NCBI GenBank assembly: GCA_964572745.1
Contig: CAZNFT010000074.1
Coordinates: forward strand, 1 to 8,032
Reading direction: 5' to 3'
Source: M50B103 sp041667565
GTDB lineage: Bacteria > Fidelibacterota > Fidelibacteria > Fidelibacterales > Fidelibacteraceae
DNA length: 8,032 bases
Shown here: piece by piece, positions 1 through 7,129 of the stretch
How positions within the stretch are numbered: position 1 is the first letter of the stretch
Layout: every line of letters starts with the position of its first letter
The notes under the pieces: model-generated
What the model saw: the letters and a program-made list of their open reading frames with translations, nothing else
What the model was told of the DNA's origin: nothing
The model's database searches: none
Position numbers and translations under genes: made by a program

Positions 1-9
1 TAATTTTAT

Positions 10-14
10 GGAGG
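10..14 (+). promoter_or_regulatory. Shine-Dalgarno site of xth
   Basis: A GGAGG core lies 8 bases before the ATG at 23. An in-frame ATG at 8 overlaps this site and cannot use it, so the site decides the start: the protein begins MKLISWNVNG, as usual for the family, rather than five residues earlier. A TAA at 1-3 may be the stop of an upstream gene, but the window is too short to tell. Confidence 0.75.
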
Positions 15-22
15 CACGAGAT

Positions 23-796
23 ATGAAGTTGATTTCTTGGAATGTTAATGGATTAAGAGCGATAAGCAGGAAGGGATTTTCTGAGATACTTGAAGAGATA
101 AATGCGGATATTGTTGGGATACAAGAAACTAAAATTCAGATCGATCAACTTGAAGAGCAACATAAGACTATTTTAGATTATAAAAGCTATTTTTATTCGG
201 CTGAAAGAAAGGGCTATAGTGGAGTAGGGGTCTATTCGAGACATAAACCTCTTTCTGTAGAAACAGGCTTTTCTTATGGCTGGAATGATAATGAAGGTCG
301 TGTGATCATGTTGGAGTTCGAAGAATTTATTTTCTTTAATATTTACTTTCCCAACGGTCAGAAAGATGATATTCGTTTGCAATATAAATTAGATTTCTAT
401 GATTTTTGTCTGGAGTATTTTGAGAAGATGAGAAAAGAAAAGCATAAAGGTCTTGTGATTTGTGGCGATTATAATACAGCTCATCATCCCATTGATCTTG
501 CCAGACCCAAACAAAATGAAAAGACATCGGGATTTTTGCCTATAGAACGAGCCTGGATGGATAAATATGAAGAAGCCGGATATATAGATACTTTTAGGTT
601 GATACATCCTGATGAAAAAGACAGATATTCCTGGTGGTCTTATCGTTCAAATGCGCGTGCCAATAATGTGGGATGGAGAATTGATTATTTTTATGTAAGT
701 CCTGAATTAAAAGATAAGGTTAAAGATGCCTTTATTCTTGACCATGTTTTGGGGTCGGATCATTGTCCTATTGGAATAGAATTGGATGTAAAATGA
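23..796 (+). CDS. xth: Exodeoxyribonuclease III / AP endonuclease (ExoA type)
   Basis: This 257-residue protein is a Mg-dependent endonuclease/exonuclease/phosphatase-fold enzyme of base-excision repair, which cuts DNA 5' of abasic sites and trims 3' ends in the cytoplasm. All family motifs are visible: WNVNGLRA (Asn7), IQETK (metal ligand Glu35), NIYFPNG (around 106-112), GDYNTAH (Asp149, Asn151), GWRIDYF (218-223) and the terminal GSDHCPI with the catalytic Asp246-His247 pair. The length is normal for ExoIII (about 250-270) and nothing is missing. The order NTAHHPID...GFLPIERAW resembles the ExoA/APE1-like branch more than E. coli XthA. The start at 23 is chosen from the GGAGG site; the ATG at 8 is the alternative. 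The stop overlaps the next gene's ATG by 4 bases (ATGA), so the two are probably co-transcribed and translationally coupled. The family is certain; the subgroup is an inference. Confidence 0.96.
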   Translation: MKLISWNVNGLRAISRKGFSEILEEINADIVGIQETKIQIDQLEEQHKTILDYKSYFYSAERKGYSGVGVYSRHKPLSVETGFSYGWNDNEGRVIMLEFEEFIFFNIYFPNGQKDDIRLQYKLDFYDFCLEYFEKMRKEKHKGLVICGDYNTAHHPIDLARPKQNEKTSGFLPIERAWMDKYEEAGYIDTFRLIHPDEKDRYSWWSYRSNARANNVGWRIDYFYVSPELKDKVKDAFILDHVLGSDHCPIGIELDVK

Positions 797-1311
797 AAAA
801 GATATTGATTTTTCTCTGCGTTTTATTGCTTATACAAGGGTGTTTTTGGATGTATTCAACGCGTCCGGGGACTATTCCACCTCATATAAAAAGTGTTGCA
901 ATAAAAGAGACGGTCAATAGTACGGCAGAATTCAATCTTGGACAAAAATTTACTGAACTTCAGATCCAAAAAATGCAGCTTGAAAATTTATTACCAATAA
1001 TGGACGAGACTATTGCAAATTCCATTATTTATACTGATATTAAAAGACTTAGTGATGCAGTTTATACTTATGATGAAACAGTTGTAGTAAAAGAATATAA
1101 ACTGACCATGTCGCTTGATTTTAAATGGTATGATGTTGTTAATGAACTTGATATGATGGAAAAGACTTTAAGTGAATATGAGATATATTACAGTGATACG
1201 CAAAATTCAAAGCTTTCGCCTCAGGATCAGGTAAATCGGGAAGATGCCCTGGACTTACTTATGGATAAAATGGCGGATAAGGTATTAATTGAGTTAACAT
1301 CGGAATGGTAA
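793..1311 (+). CDS. lptE: LptE-like LPS-assembly lipoprotein
   Basis: This 172-residue protein has a lipoprotein signal: Lys2-Lys3, a hydrophobic stretch and a lipobox LIQGC with Cys17 as the lipidated residue. The body follows the pattern I know from short LptE proteins: an early YSTRPGTIPPHIKSVAI strand, a NLGQKFTELQIQKM helix (about 48-61), a SDAVYTYDETVVVKEYKLTMSLDFKWYD pair of strands (split across 87-114), and a final helix REDALDLLMDKMADKVLIEL ending in W172. LptE plugs the LptD barrel in the outer membrane and helps insert LPS at the cell surface. An LptF/G permease lies two genes on, which supports the call. The start at 793 overlaps the xth stop; an in-frame ATG at 763 would add ten residues ahead of the signal peptide and is rejected. 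LptE sequences diverge strongly, so this rests on pattern and context. The safe minimum is an outer-membrane lipoprotein. Confidence 0.68.
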   Translation: MKKILIFLCVLLLIQGCFWMYSTRPGTIPPHIKSVAIKETVNSTAEFNLGQKFTELQIQKMQLENLLPIMDETIANSIIYTDIKRLSDAVYTYDETVVVKEYKLTMSLDFKWYDVVNELDMMEKTLSEYEIYYSDTQNSKLSPQDQVNREDALDLLMDKMADKVLIELTSEW

Positions 1312-2084
1312 ATTTTATGAAGAGATTTATGATAGCTGTGATCATAGTTCTTATCCTGATCTTTGCACTTGCAAGTGTTATTGATCCGCAATGGATGAGT
1401 TCTACAGTTTTTATGATCCTTTATCTGATCTTTGCTCTGTCGCTTTTGATTTCGGCATTTTCTATCCCCGGTATTTTCCTAAAACTTATGCACCTTTTAT
1501 TGGCAATTCTTATCATTTCTTTTGTTATGCTAAGGGTTATTAATGAAAGGACAAGTTACACTTTCGCTAAAGGTGTTGATTATCAGCTCATTGCCGATGA
1601 AGATACACTGTCGATAAAATTAATGAATTGTGATATCCGCAAATCTCAGGACAAAAGAGTTGCCGATAATTATATATCGGATATTTTAGTTAATGGTGAG
1701 GAGTTCCAGATATCCCTTGATCAATCTTTTTCTTATAAGCGTGGTCGGTTTTATCACCATGGTCATGATAGCTCCACAGCATTTATTTTTGCTGCCGGGA
1801 CAGATAGTTTGAAGTTATTCCCCGGTCAAAGCGCTGATCTTTTGGATCAAAGAATCCAGTTTCATGACTACGATGATATAAAAGGGAAAGTTGCAGTAAG
1901 CGTGGATGCTGGTTTGCATTTAATTCCTATAGCAGATAAGTCGGCGATGTTTTATGCTTTTCCTGCAGAAACTGTTGAGGCAAGCATTTTGGAATATGTA
2001 GAGGTTAAAGGACATGTTTTCTTGTTTATTACAGCTTTTTTAGCTTTAATCTTGTTGATCTTTGTCAGGTTTAGGAGTCTATAA
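1305..2084 (+). CDS. resB: Short ResB-like cytochrome c biogenesis membrane protein
   Basis: This protein has 259 residues. Three hydrophobic segments (about 7-27, 34-53, 58-79) are followed by a roughly 150-residue extracytoplasmic domain and a last membrane segment (about 236-256). That is the topology of ResB/Ccs1, which with CcsA/ResC delivers heme to apocytochrome c in System II. The stretch ISDILVNGEEFQISLDQSFSYKRGRFY (124-150, shown as one block of similarity) matches the ResB pattern of a displayed strand, a G-containing turn and an FY hit; where many ResB proteins have a YQSS-like sequence, this one reads YHHGHD (150-155), a His cluster. It is much shorter than usual ResB (about 400-550). 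The partner CcsA-like gene starts at its stop codon (TAATG). The ATG at 1305 overlaps the previous stop by 7 bases; ATG 1317 is equally possible, since neither has a clear ribosome site. The family call is moderately sure. Confidence 0.66.
   Translation: MVNFMKRFMIAVIIVLILIFALASVIDPQWMSSTVFMILYLIFALSLLISAFSIPGIFLKLMHLLLAILIISFVMLRVINERTSYTFAKGVDYQLIADEDTLSIKLMNCDIRKSQDKRVADNYISDILVNGEEFQISLDQSFSYKRGRFYHHGHDSSTAFIFAAGTDSLKLFPGQSADLLDQRIQFHDYDDIKGKVAVSVDAGLHLIPIADKSAMFYAFPAETVEASILEYVEVKGHVFLFITAFLALILLIFVRFRSL
2073..2077 (+). promoter_or_regulatory. Shine-Dalgarno site of the ccsA-like gene
   Basis: AGGAG lies 6 bases before ATG 2084, inside the 3' end of the ResB-like gene. It fixes the start at the TAATG overlap and suggests coupled translation of the two partners. 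Confidence 0.7.
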
Positions 2085-2803
2085 TGGAATCTAAACTTTT
2101 ACTTATTCTGCTGACACTTTATGGTTTATCTTTTCTCTTTTCCTTGTTGAAAAAAGTATCTTTTGCTCAAGTATCCCAGGCTGTGGGGGTTTTATTACAT
2201 CTCGCTATTCTGATCTTTCGAATTTTCAATACACAGCATCTGCCTTTTACAAATATTTATGAGTCCCTGTTGCTTTTGACGTTCTTGCTACAATTAAAAT
2301 TTCTATTGTTTCAAAGATCTAAAAGTGACTTGGTGTTAACGATACAAAGAACGATTTTATTTTTCCTGGTTCTGTTAATGACCCTATTGGGTCCCGAATG
2401 CAAAACAATAAGTCCTGTAATGCATTCTTTGAACTCTTTTTGGATGTATGTTCATGCCTTATCATATTTATTGGCATATGTTACCTTGTTTTCTGCATTT
2501 GTTTTAGCCTTAATACATATTTTTAGTAAAAAGAGCATATTTAATTATAATAAACAATTAGATACCCATGTTTCCTTTAGCTTCATCTTTTTTTTGATCG
2601 CTGCTTTTAGCGCTGCTATCTGGAGACAATTAAGCTCTGGCGATTTTTGTTTATTTAATCCCGGTGAGATATGGGTTTTGATCTATATTCTTATATTGTC
2701 GCTCTATTTCCATAAAGAAGACAGAATAACCCAATCCTGGATCGTATTGATCACAACGCTAACAGTTTTATTCAGCTATTTTCTTATAATAGCAATAAAG
2801 TAG
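2084..2803 (+). CDS. ccsA: CcsA/ResC-like heme-handling membrane protein with degenerate WWD motif
   Basis: This 239-residue, almost wholly hydrophobic protein has about seven or eight membrane spans. CcsA hallmarks are present: an N-terminal R46...NTQHLPFTNIYES (49-61; compare the usual GH-P-NxYES), a WMYVHALSYLLAY segment (120-132) with the likely external heme-ligand His124, and LYFH with His210. Between these two histidines should lie the tryptophan-rich WWD motif, normally WGxYWxWDPKExWAL. Here the region 180-199 reads W180, then SSGDFC, then FNPGEIWVL: only the outer Trp residues, Pro193, Glu195 and Trp197 survive, and the Asp is Asn192. Length is a little short for CcsA (about 250-350). 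Known role of the family: moving heme across the membrane to apocytochrome c with ResB. An AGGAG site (2073-2077) sits 6 bases before the ATG, which overlaps the ResB-like stop by 1 base. Whether this pair still matures cytochromes is open. Confidence 0.78.
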   Translation: MESKLLLILLTLYGLSFLFSLLKKVSFAQVSQAVGVLLHLAILIFRIFNTQHLPFTNIYESLLLLTFLLQLKFLLFQRSKSDLVLTIQRTILFFLVLLMTLLGPECKTISPVMHSLNSFWMYVHALSYLLAYVTLFSAFVLALIHIFSKKSIFNYNKQLDTHVSFSFIFFLIAAFSAAIWRQLSSGDFCLFNPGEIWVLIYILILSLYFHKEDRITQSWIVLITTLTVLFSYFLIIAIK

Positions 2804-2895
2804 TAAACGCTGAGCTATCATACATAGTAAAATACTTAGCCGACCTTAACCTTAACCTCAATCTTTATTTTCTTGTTTTAAGTTCAAGAGAGATT
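2804..2895 (+). other. 92-base gap upstream of the LptF/G gene
   Basis: This is the only real gap inside the gene block. It holds a pyrimidine-rich hexamer tract (2842-2871) and, near its end, a weak AAGAGAG ribosome site (2886-2892). I see no convincing hairpin followed by a T run, no clear -35/-10 pair and no Bacteroidota-type TAnnTTTG box, so I cannot say whether transcription stops or restarts here. Confidence 0.5.
2842..2871 (+). repeat. Degenerate hexanucleotide repeat (RACCTY-like)
   Basis: Five successive hexamers read GACCTT, AACCTT, AACCTC, AATCTT, TATTTT, fading toward the 3' end. A second tract with the same period and drift is found at 7528-7557. It is visible directly; its role is unknown. 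It sits 25 bases ahead of the LptF/G start codon, so it would lie in the 5' untranslated region if transcription runs through. Confidence 0.55.
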
Positions 2896-4314
2896 ATGTA
2901 TTTTCTAAACATGTTTAGAATAAAGAAAATTTTCAGCTATGTTTTTAAAGAACACCTCTTTCCTTTTGTGGGTGCTCTCTTTGTATTTTCCTTTATTTTT
3001 CTGGTTCAGTATCTTATTTCTCAGATCGACAAACTTGTTGGCAAGGATCTGGGATTTATGGTTATTTCGGAGTTTATGCTCTTGAGTCTGGCACCTATCT
3101 TTGCTGAGGTTGTGCCTGTTGCCGTATTTATTGCTGTCTTAATGGCTTTTGGGCGTTTTGGTGAGGATAATGAGATAACTGCCTGGCGGGCATCGGGGAT
3201 AAATTTTATCAGGATATTGGTCCCATCTTTAGTATTTGCGACTATCATTGCTGCGGGCATGCTTTATTATAATGATAGTGTGCTTCCGGATGCTAACCAC
3301 AAGTACAAGTTATTAAGGCAGGATATTGCCTATAAGCACCCGGATATTAATTTTGATGCAGGTTATTTTCTTGAGGATATTCCTGACTATCGTATTTTGA
3401 TCAGAGAAAAGCGTGATGATAAATTATATGATATTCTTGTATATCATGATGCGGCAAGAGTTCAGGAAACCATTTGGGCTCAAAGTGGAAAACTCGAAGT
3501 TGTGGGTGATAAGGTCATACTTAATCTTTATGATGGAGAATACCACGAATTTCTTCAGGACAGATCCCAGGAATACAGACGTTCGTCTTTTGATAAATTC
3601 AGGATGGTGGTTGCTGTACAGAACCTGGAGTTAAGACGCCGGGACTCAAAATTTCGCTCTGACAGGGAAATGTCATTAGCAGATATGCTTAAAAAAGTCG
3701 AGGAATATAGGGGCCTACAGGAAAAATCAAAACAAAACATGCTCAAGAATTTATCTGCGGCAGGTTTTGATACACTTGGTATTGATCCAGGCAAGACGCT
3801 TGATATTGCCAACGCTTCAATTGCAAATATTAAAGTTTTATCTTCAGCTGAAGGTCTGAAAGTCGAAGAAAAAAAAGCCCTGCGCGATTCTTTAAGGGCA
3901 ATGGAGAACACCAAGAATCGAATTCGTTCATTCCGGGATATGTCAAGGCGATATAAGCAGAGCGAGAGTAAATATCTTGTTGAAATGCATAAAAAGATCG
4001 CAATGCCCATTTCGGCAATTATTTTTGTTTTAATTGGTGCTCCCTTGGGAATGATCGTCCGAAAAGGAGGTTTAGGAATTTCCGGTGGTATTTCACTGGT
4101 ATTTTTTCTAATATACTGGGGTATCCTAATGACAGGTGAGCGTTTGGCGGATAGATTGTTGATGCAGCCTTGGCTTGCTATGTGGGCAGGGAATATTTTA
4201 TTTGCTGTCATTGGTATATTCTTGGTCCGCTATGCAATTCGTGAGAGAATTACTATCAAAGTTCCGCGATTTATTGAAAAATTATTTTTGAAATTTAAAA
4301 ACAGAAAGAGGTAG
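2896..4314 (+). CDS. lptF/lptG: LptF/LptG family LPS-export permease with helical insertion
   Basis: This 472-residue inner-membrane protein belongs to the YjgP/YjgQ family. LptF and LptG form the membrane channel of the LptB2FG ABC transporter, which pulls LPS from the inner membrane onto the LptC/A bridge. Seen here: three N-terminal spans (about 22-42, 63-85, 104-124), a periplasmic jellyroll region (about 125-255), and three C-terminal spans (about 368-388, 395-413, 427-446). Family signatures are EITAWRASGI (93-102, the ATPase-contact loop) and KIAMPISAIIFVLIGAPLG (367-385). Between jellyroll and span 4 lies a charged, helical, coiled-coil-like insertion (about 258-360), which makes the protein about 110 residues longer than E. 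coli LptF/G; longer forms are known in Bacteroidota-like lineages. I cannot separate LptF from LptG. The second permease and LptB are not in the window. The start at 2896 has a weak purine site; ATG 2911 is the alternative. Confidence 0.93.
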   Translation: MYFLNMFRIKKIFSYVFKEHLFPFVGALFVFSFIFLVQYLISQIDKLVGKDLGFMVISEFMLLSLAPIFAEVVPVAVFIAVLMAFGRFGEDNEITAWRASGINFIRILVPSLVFATIIAAGMLYYNDSVLPDANHKYKLLRQDIAYKHPDINFDAGYFLEDIPDYRILIREKRDDKLYDILVYHDAARVQETIWAQSGKLEVVGDKVILNLYDGEYHEFLQDRSQEYRRSSFDKFRMVVAVQNLELRRRDSKFRSDREMSLADMLKKVEEYRGLQEKSKQNMLKNLSAAGFDTLGIDPGKTLDIANASIANIKVLSSAEGLKVEEKKALRDSLRAMENTKNRIRSFRDMSRRYKQSESKYLVEMHKKIAMPISAIIFVLIGAPLGMIVRKGGLGISGGISLVFFLIYWGILMTGERLADRLLMQPWLAMWAGNILFAVIGIFLVRYAIRERITIKVPRFIEKLFLKFKNRKR

Positions 4315-4321
4315 GGGTAAA

Positions 4322-5626
4322 ATGTTACCATACACACTTATTGAAAAGAAGCAACACGGCAAAGCACTAAGTAAAGATGAAATCTCCTTCTTAGTAAATG
4401 GTTATGTTAATAAAAGTATTCCGGATTATCAAATGGCTGCATTTTTAATGGCCGTTTATTTTAAAGGCATGAATGCAGATGAGATCAATGCATATATTGA
4501 TGTTATTTTAAACAGTGGTCGCAGGATTTCTTTTGAAGACAAGAATACTTTTTACGCCGATAAACATAGTACAGGTGGCGTTGGAGATAAAATATCGCTA
4601 ATTCTTGCTCCTCTTGCTATGGCCAGCGAAAAAGTAAAGGTCCCGATGATCTCAGGTCGCAGTTTGGGGCACACCGGAGGTACTCTCGATAAGCTTGAAA
4701 GTATTCCCGGATTTTCTACGCAGATGAGTCTTGAAGATTTTAAAAAACAAACAGATGCTATCGGATGTGCATTAATTGGCCAAACAGATGATCTTTGTCC
4801 TGCAGATAAGGTTATTTATTCGCTTCGCGATGTGACGGCAACGGTCCGCTCTATTCCGCTGATCTGTGGTTCTATCTTGAGCAAGAAAATTGCCGAGGGC
4901 ATACAAGGACTTGTCCTGGATGTTAAAACAGGGAATGGAGCTTTTATCCCGGAATACGAACAAAGCAGACATCTTGCTGAACAATTAAAATATTTTGGGG
5001 AAGCTTACGGATTATCTGTAAGTCCGGTTATTTCCGATATGAATGAACCTCTGGGCGATAAAATAGGGAACTGGCTGGAAGTCGAAGAATCTCTGGATGT
5101 GCTTAAAGGTGGCGGTCCGGCTAAAGTGAGAGAATTATCCATTGTTCTGACTGCTGAAATGTTATCCATGGCTGATCCGGGAAGATCTCATGATGATATC
5201 AGGAAAGAACTGGAAACCTTGCTTGATAACGGTAAAGCCTACGAAGCTTTTCTAAAGATCGCTGAAGTGCAGGGAGCCGAGGTGGCATATTTGGAAAATC
5301 CATCTAAGTATCCGAGCTCAGAGCACATAATTACGCTTAAATCTCCCGCCAGTGGAACGATATTTGGAATAGACAGCTATCAATTGGGTTTAGATTCAAT
5401 AGACCTTGGAGCGGGGCGTAGGACCTTTGCAGAAAAGATCGATCCTAAAGCCGGTTTAATTGTTCATAAGCATGTGGGTGATAAAGTCGAAGCCGGTGAA
5501 AACCTCATCACTTTAAAAAGTGACAAGAAAAATGCGATCGAACTTTTATCCGGGGAAGTTGTATCACGTTTTACAATCAGTGATAAACCCTATATTTCAA
5601 AAAGGGACTTTTATGAAATACTTTAG
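4322..5626 (+). CDS. deoA: Thymidine / pyrimidine-nucleoside phosphorylase
   Basis: This 434-residue cytoplasmic enzyme catalyses phosphorolysis of thymidine (or uridine) to the free base and (deoxy)ribose 1-phosphate, in pyrimidine salvage and catabolism. Sequence evidence: an N-terminal helical domain, the phosphate-binding DKHSTGGVGDK (80-90), the family signature SGRSLGHTGGTLDKLE (111-126), the pyrimidine-binding residues Arg169 (YSLRD), Ser184 and Lys188 (CGSILSKK) with the same mutual spacing as R171/S186/K190 of the E. coli enzyme, then DVKTGNGAF (200-208), and the C-terminal domain with LGAGRRTFAEKIDPKAG (362-378) and GDKVEAGE. Length is that of a normal full enzyme (430-440). I cannot tell the thymidine-specific form (DeoA) from the broader pyrimidine form (Pdp/PyNP). 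The gene follows LptF/G by 7 bases, with AGGGG at 4313-4317 close to the ATG and AAAGAGG a little further up; its end overlaps the next gene by 14 bases. Confidence 0.95.
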   Translation: MLPYTLIEKKQHGKALSKDEISFLVNGYVNKSIPDYQMAAFLMAVYFKGMNADEINAYIDVILNSGRRISFEDKNTFYADKHSTGGVGDKISLILAPLAMASEKVKVPMISGRSLGHTGGTLDKLESIPGFSTQMSLEDFKKQTDAIGCALIGQTDDLCPADKVIYSLRDVTATVRSIPLICGSILSKKIAEGIQGLVLDVKTGNGAFIPEYEQSRHLAEQLKYFGEAYGLSVSPVISDMNEPLGDKIGNWLEVEESLDVLKGGGPAKVRELSIVLTAEMLSMADPGRSHDDIRKELETLLDNGKAYEAFLKIAEVQGAEVAYLENPSKYPSSEHIITLKSPASGTIFGIDSYQLGLDSIDLGAGRRTFAEKIDPKAGLIVHKHVGDKVEAGENLITLKSDKKNAIELLSGEVVSRFTISDKPYISKRDFYEIL

Positions 5627-6638
5627 TAAAATTTTATGTCTCGTTCTTTTCTTGATCATGGCTTTACCGGGAAAGGAAAAAGAACAGACATCCATCAATT
5701 TTGAATATGGTTCTCACGATCCTTTAAAATTTGAGGATGCATCTTCCAGTTATCAGTATGTGACTCCCGATTATTATGAAAATGTTATTGAAAATGTAAA
5801 AGAAGGTCATAGACTTGCTAAAAGAGGCGACCTGCAAGAGGCCTTAATGTTTTTTGAGCGAGCGATCTCCTACGATTCCACTTATGTTTTTGCCTATAAT
5901 GGTTTGGCTAATACACATATCGAGCTTAAAAACTATGAAAAAGCGGAAGCTCTTTTTAAAATCGGCATTAAGCATGGCGAAAAAGATGCTTTTTTATATA
6001 ATAATCTCGCCAATTTATATCTCATGCAGGGGAAACTCGATAAAGCCCTCTATCATCTTAGGATCGCGGTTGCATACAATCCCAACTCCTCTTTGATTAA
6101 CTATAATTTAGCGAATATTTATTACAATATGGCTGAATATAGCACAGCCATTAGATATTATAAGCAAGCCTTGCAATTTGATCCTAATATGTGTGATGCA
6201 CGCTATAATCTCGCACTTTCTTACCAAAATATCTCTTTGCCCAGTTTAATGATCGAAGAATACAAAACATTAGTGAAGCATTGTCCCGGACATGCTAAGG
6301 GCGTCCTTAATCTTGCCGCTTATTATATTGAAGTTGATCAGGTAGAGAAAGCCTTAATGCTTTATAAACAAGCGCTTGTTATTAATCAGGATTCGCGAAT
6401 TTACCTAGCTTTAGGGCATACATATCATAATTTATCCTATTTTAATCAAGAAATTTCAGCTTATACCTCTGCAGTCAAAGCAGATAGTAGCAATATGGAC
6501 GCCTGGGAATATCTTGCAAGATCCTATTGGGAACAAGATATGATCATTTCGGCAAAAACCACCTGTGAAAAAGCTCTGGAAATTAAGCCTGATAATGAAA
6601 ATATATTAAATCTCCTAAGCAAAATACTGGATCAGTAA
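5613..6638 (+). CDS. Exported TPR-repeat protein
   Basis: This 341-residue protein has an N-terminal signal-like segment (Lys2, Lys6, hydrophobic 7-18, then PGKEKEQ), so it is probably exported or membrane-anchored; there is no lipobox Cys after it (Cys9 lies too early). Residues from about 57 to 327 form around eight tetratricopeptide repeats of 34 residues, with clear small/aromatic pattern positions, for example GLANTHIELKNYEKAEALF (97-115) and NLANLYLMQGKLDKALYHL (131-149). The repeat at about 193-226 is degenerate. TPR stacks bind other proteins; no enzymatic domain is present, so the partner cannot be named. The start at 5613 has AAGGGA 5 bases ahead (5602-5607) and overlaps the phosphorylase gene by 14 bases. 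An upstream in-frame ATG (5520) would put 31 residues ahead of the signal and is rejected. It is the last gene of the block. Confidence 0.88.
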   Translation: MKYFSKILCLVLFLIMALPGKEKEQTSINFEYGSHDPLKFEDASSSYQYVTPDYYENVIENVKEGHRLAKRGDLQEALMFFERAISYDSTYVFAYNGLANTHIELKNYEKAEALFKIGIKHGEKDAFLYNNLANLYLMQGKLDKALYHLRIAVAYNPNSSLINYNLANIYYNMAEYSTAIRYYKQALQFDPNMCDARYNLALSYQNISLPSLMIEEYKTLVKHCPGHAKGVLNLAAYYIEVDQVEKALMLYKQALVINQDSRIYLALGHTYHNLSYFNQEISAYTSAVKADSSNMDAWEYLARSYWEQDMIISAKTTCEKALEIKPDNENILNLLSKILDQ

Positions 6639-6695
6639 AAACGCTTGCAAATCCTAAAATACAGACCTTTTTGCTGGTGTCCGAAGGACCTGCCG

Positions 6696-6923
6696 GATTG
6701 TCGAACAACGAATGTCGAACAAGGAATATCGATATGTGATTTACGAAATTTTGAATATCGAACAAGGAACACCGAGATGAGATTTATGAAGATTTTGAAT
6801 ATCCAACAAGGAACATCGAGATGAGATTTGTGAAGTTTTTGAATATCGAACAAGGAACATCGATAGGCGATTTATGAGGTCCTTGAATATCGAACAAGGA
6901 ACATGGATATGCGATTTATCAAG
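6696..6923 (+). repeat. Tandem array of 44-base units
   Basis: Units start with GAATATCGAAC (or a one-base variant) at 6710, 6753, 6797, 6841 and 6885: one period of 43, then three of exactly 44. A truncated unit (GATTGTCGAACAACG) precedes at 6696. The unit continues AAGGAACATCGATATG and GATTTATGAAG. The first half often contains the inverted repeat TATCGA-N10-TCGATA (perfect in the unit at 6841, decayed in others). There are no variable spacers. Related units occur at 7752-7822. Confidence 0.88.
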
Positions 6924-6932
6924 TAGAGCCCA

Positions 6933-6997
6933 ACGGGGTCGAATATAGTAGAAAAAATCACCTTTACACAATCACAACCCCGGCGGGTTGAATAAAT
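6933..6997 (+). repeat. 65-base hairpin-tailed element, copy 1
   Basis: Begins ACGGGGTCGAATA, continues with AGTAGAAAA, and ends in the hairpin CAACCC-CGGC-GGGTTG (6975-6990) plus AATAA. The same order recurs at 7966-8032. It directly follows the 44-base array. Confidence 0.75.
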
Positions 6998-7008
6998 TTA
7001 TTATTTAT

Positions 7009-7129
7009 AACCCCTTGTGTGAAATAAAGCGTCATTGTCATTTAGACCCCCGATTTTCATCGGGGCAGGCTAAGCAGCCCGTCCGCCGTATCTGCCGCAA
7101 GGCGGAGAAGGCTGGAAGAAATCTCAAAC
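7009..7129 (+). repeat. GTCAT..GACC element, copy 1
   Basis: The first 40 bases match 7340-7379 without gaps at 32 of 40 positions. Next come the perfect hairpin CCCCGAT-TTTC-ATCGGGG (7048-7065) and a weaker one around 7082-7106 (TCCGCC/GGCGGA, or CTGCC-GCAA-GGCGG inside it). The copy ends TGGAAGAAATCTCAAAC, like copy 2. It makes up the left half of the TIR-bounded element 7010-7236. Confidence 0.7.

Noticed and set aside
3555..4211. Long minus-strand open frame of 218 codons
   Set aside because: It is the antisense shadow of the LptF/G gene, whose plus-strand reading has clear family motifs.
6639..6695. Intrinsic terminator after the TPR gene
   Set aside because: The only hairpin (GTCC-GAA-GGAC) is 4 base pairs and is not followed by a T run; the TTTTT at 6668-6672 precedes it.
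6696..6923. CRISPR array
   Set aside because: The units are contiguous, with no unique spacers between repeats and no cas genes nearby.
6583..6971. Overlapping minus-strand open frames with repeated FLVRYS / VPCSIF words
   Set aside because: They are translations of the 44-base tandem repeat. The period is not divisible by 3, so the words shift between frames, and there is no ribosome site.
7048..7106. tRNA or structured riboswitch around the GC-rich hairpins
   Set aside because: No cloverleaf, no T-loop GTTCRA sequence in the right place, and no gene follows that it could control. The hairpins fit the repeat element better.
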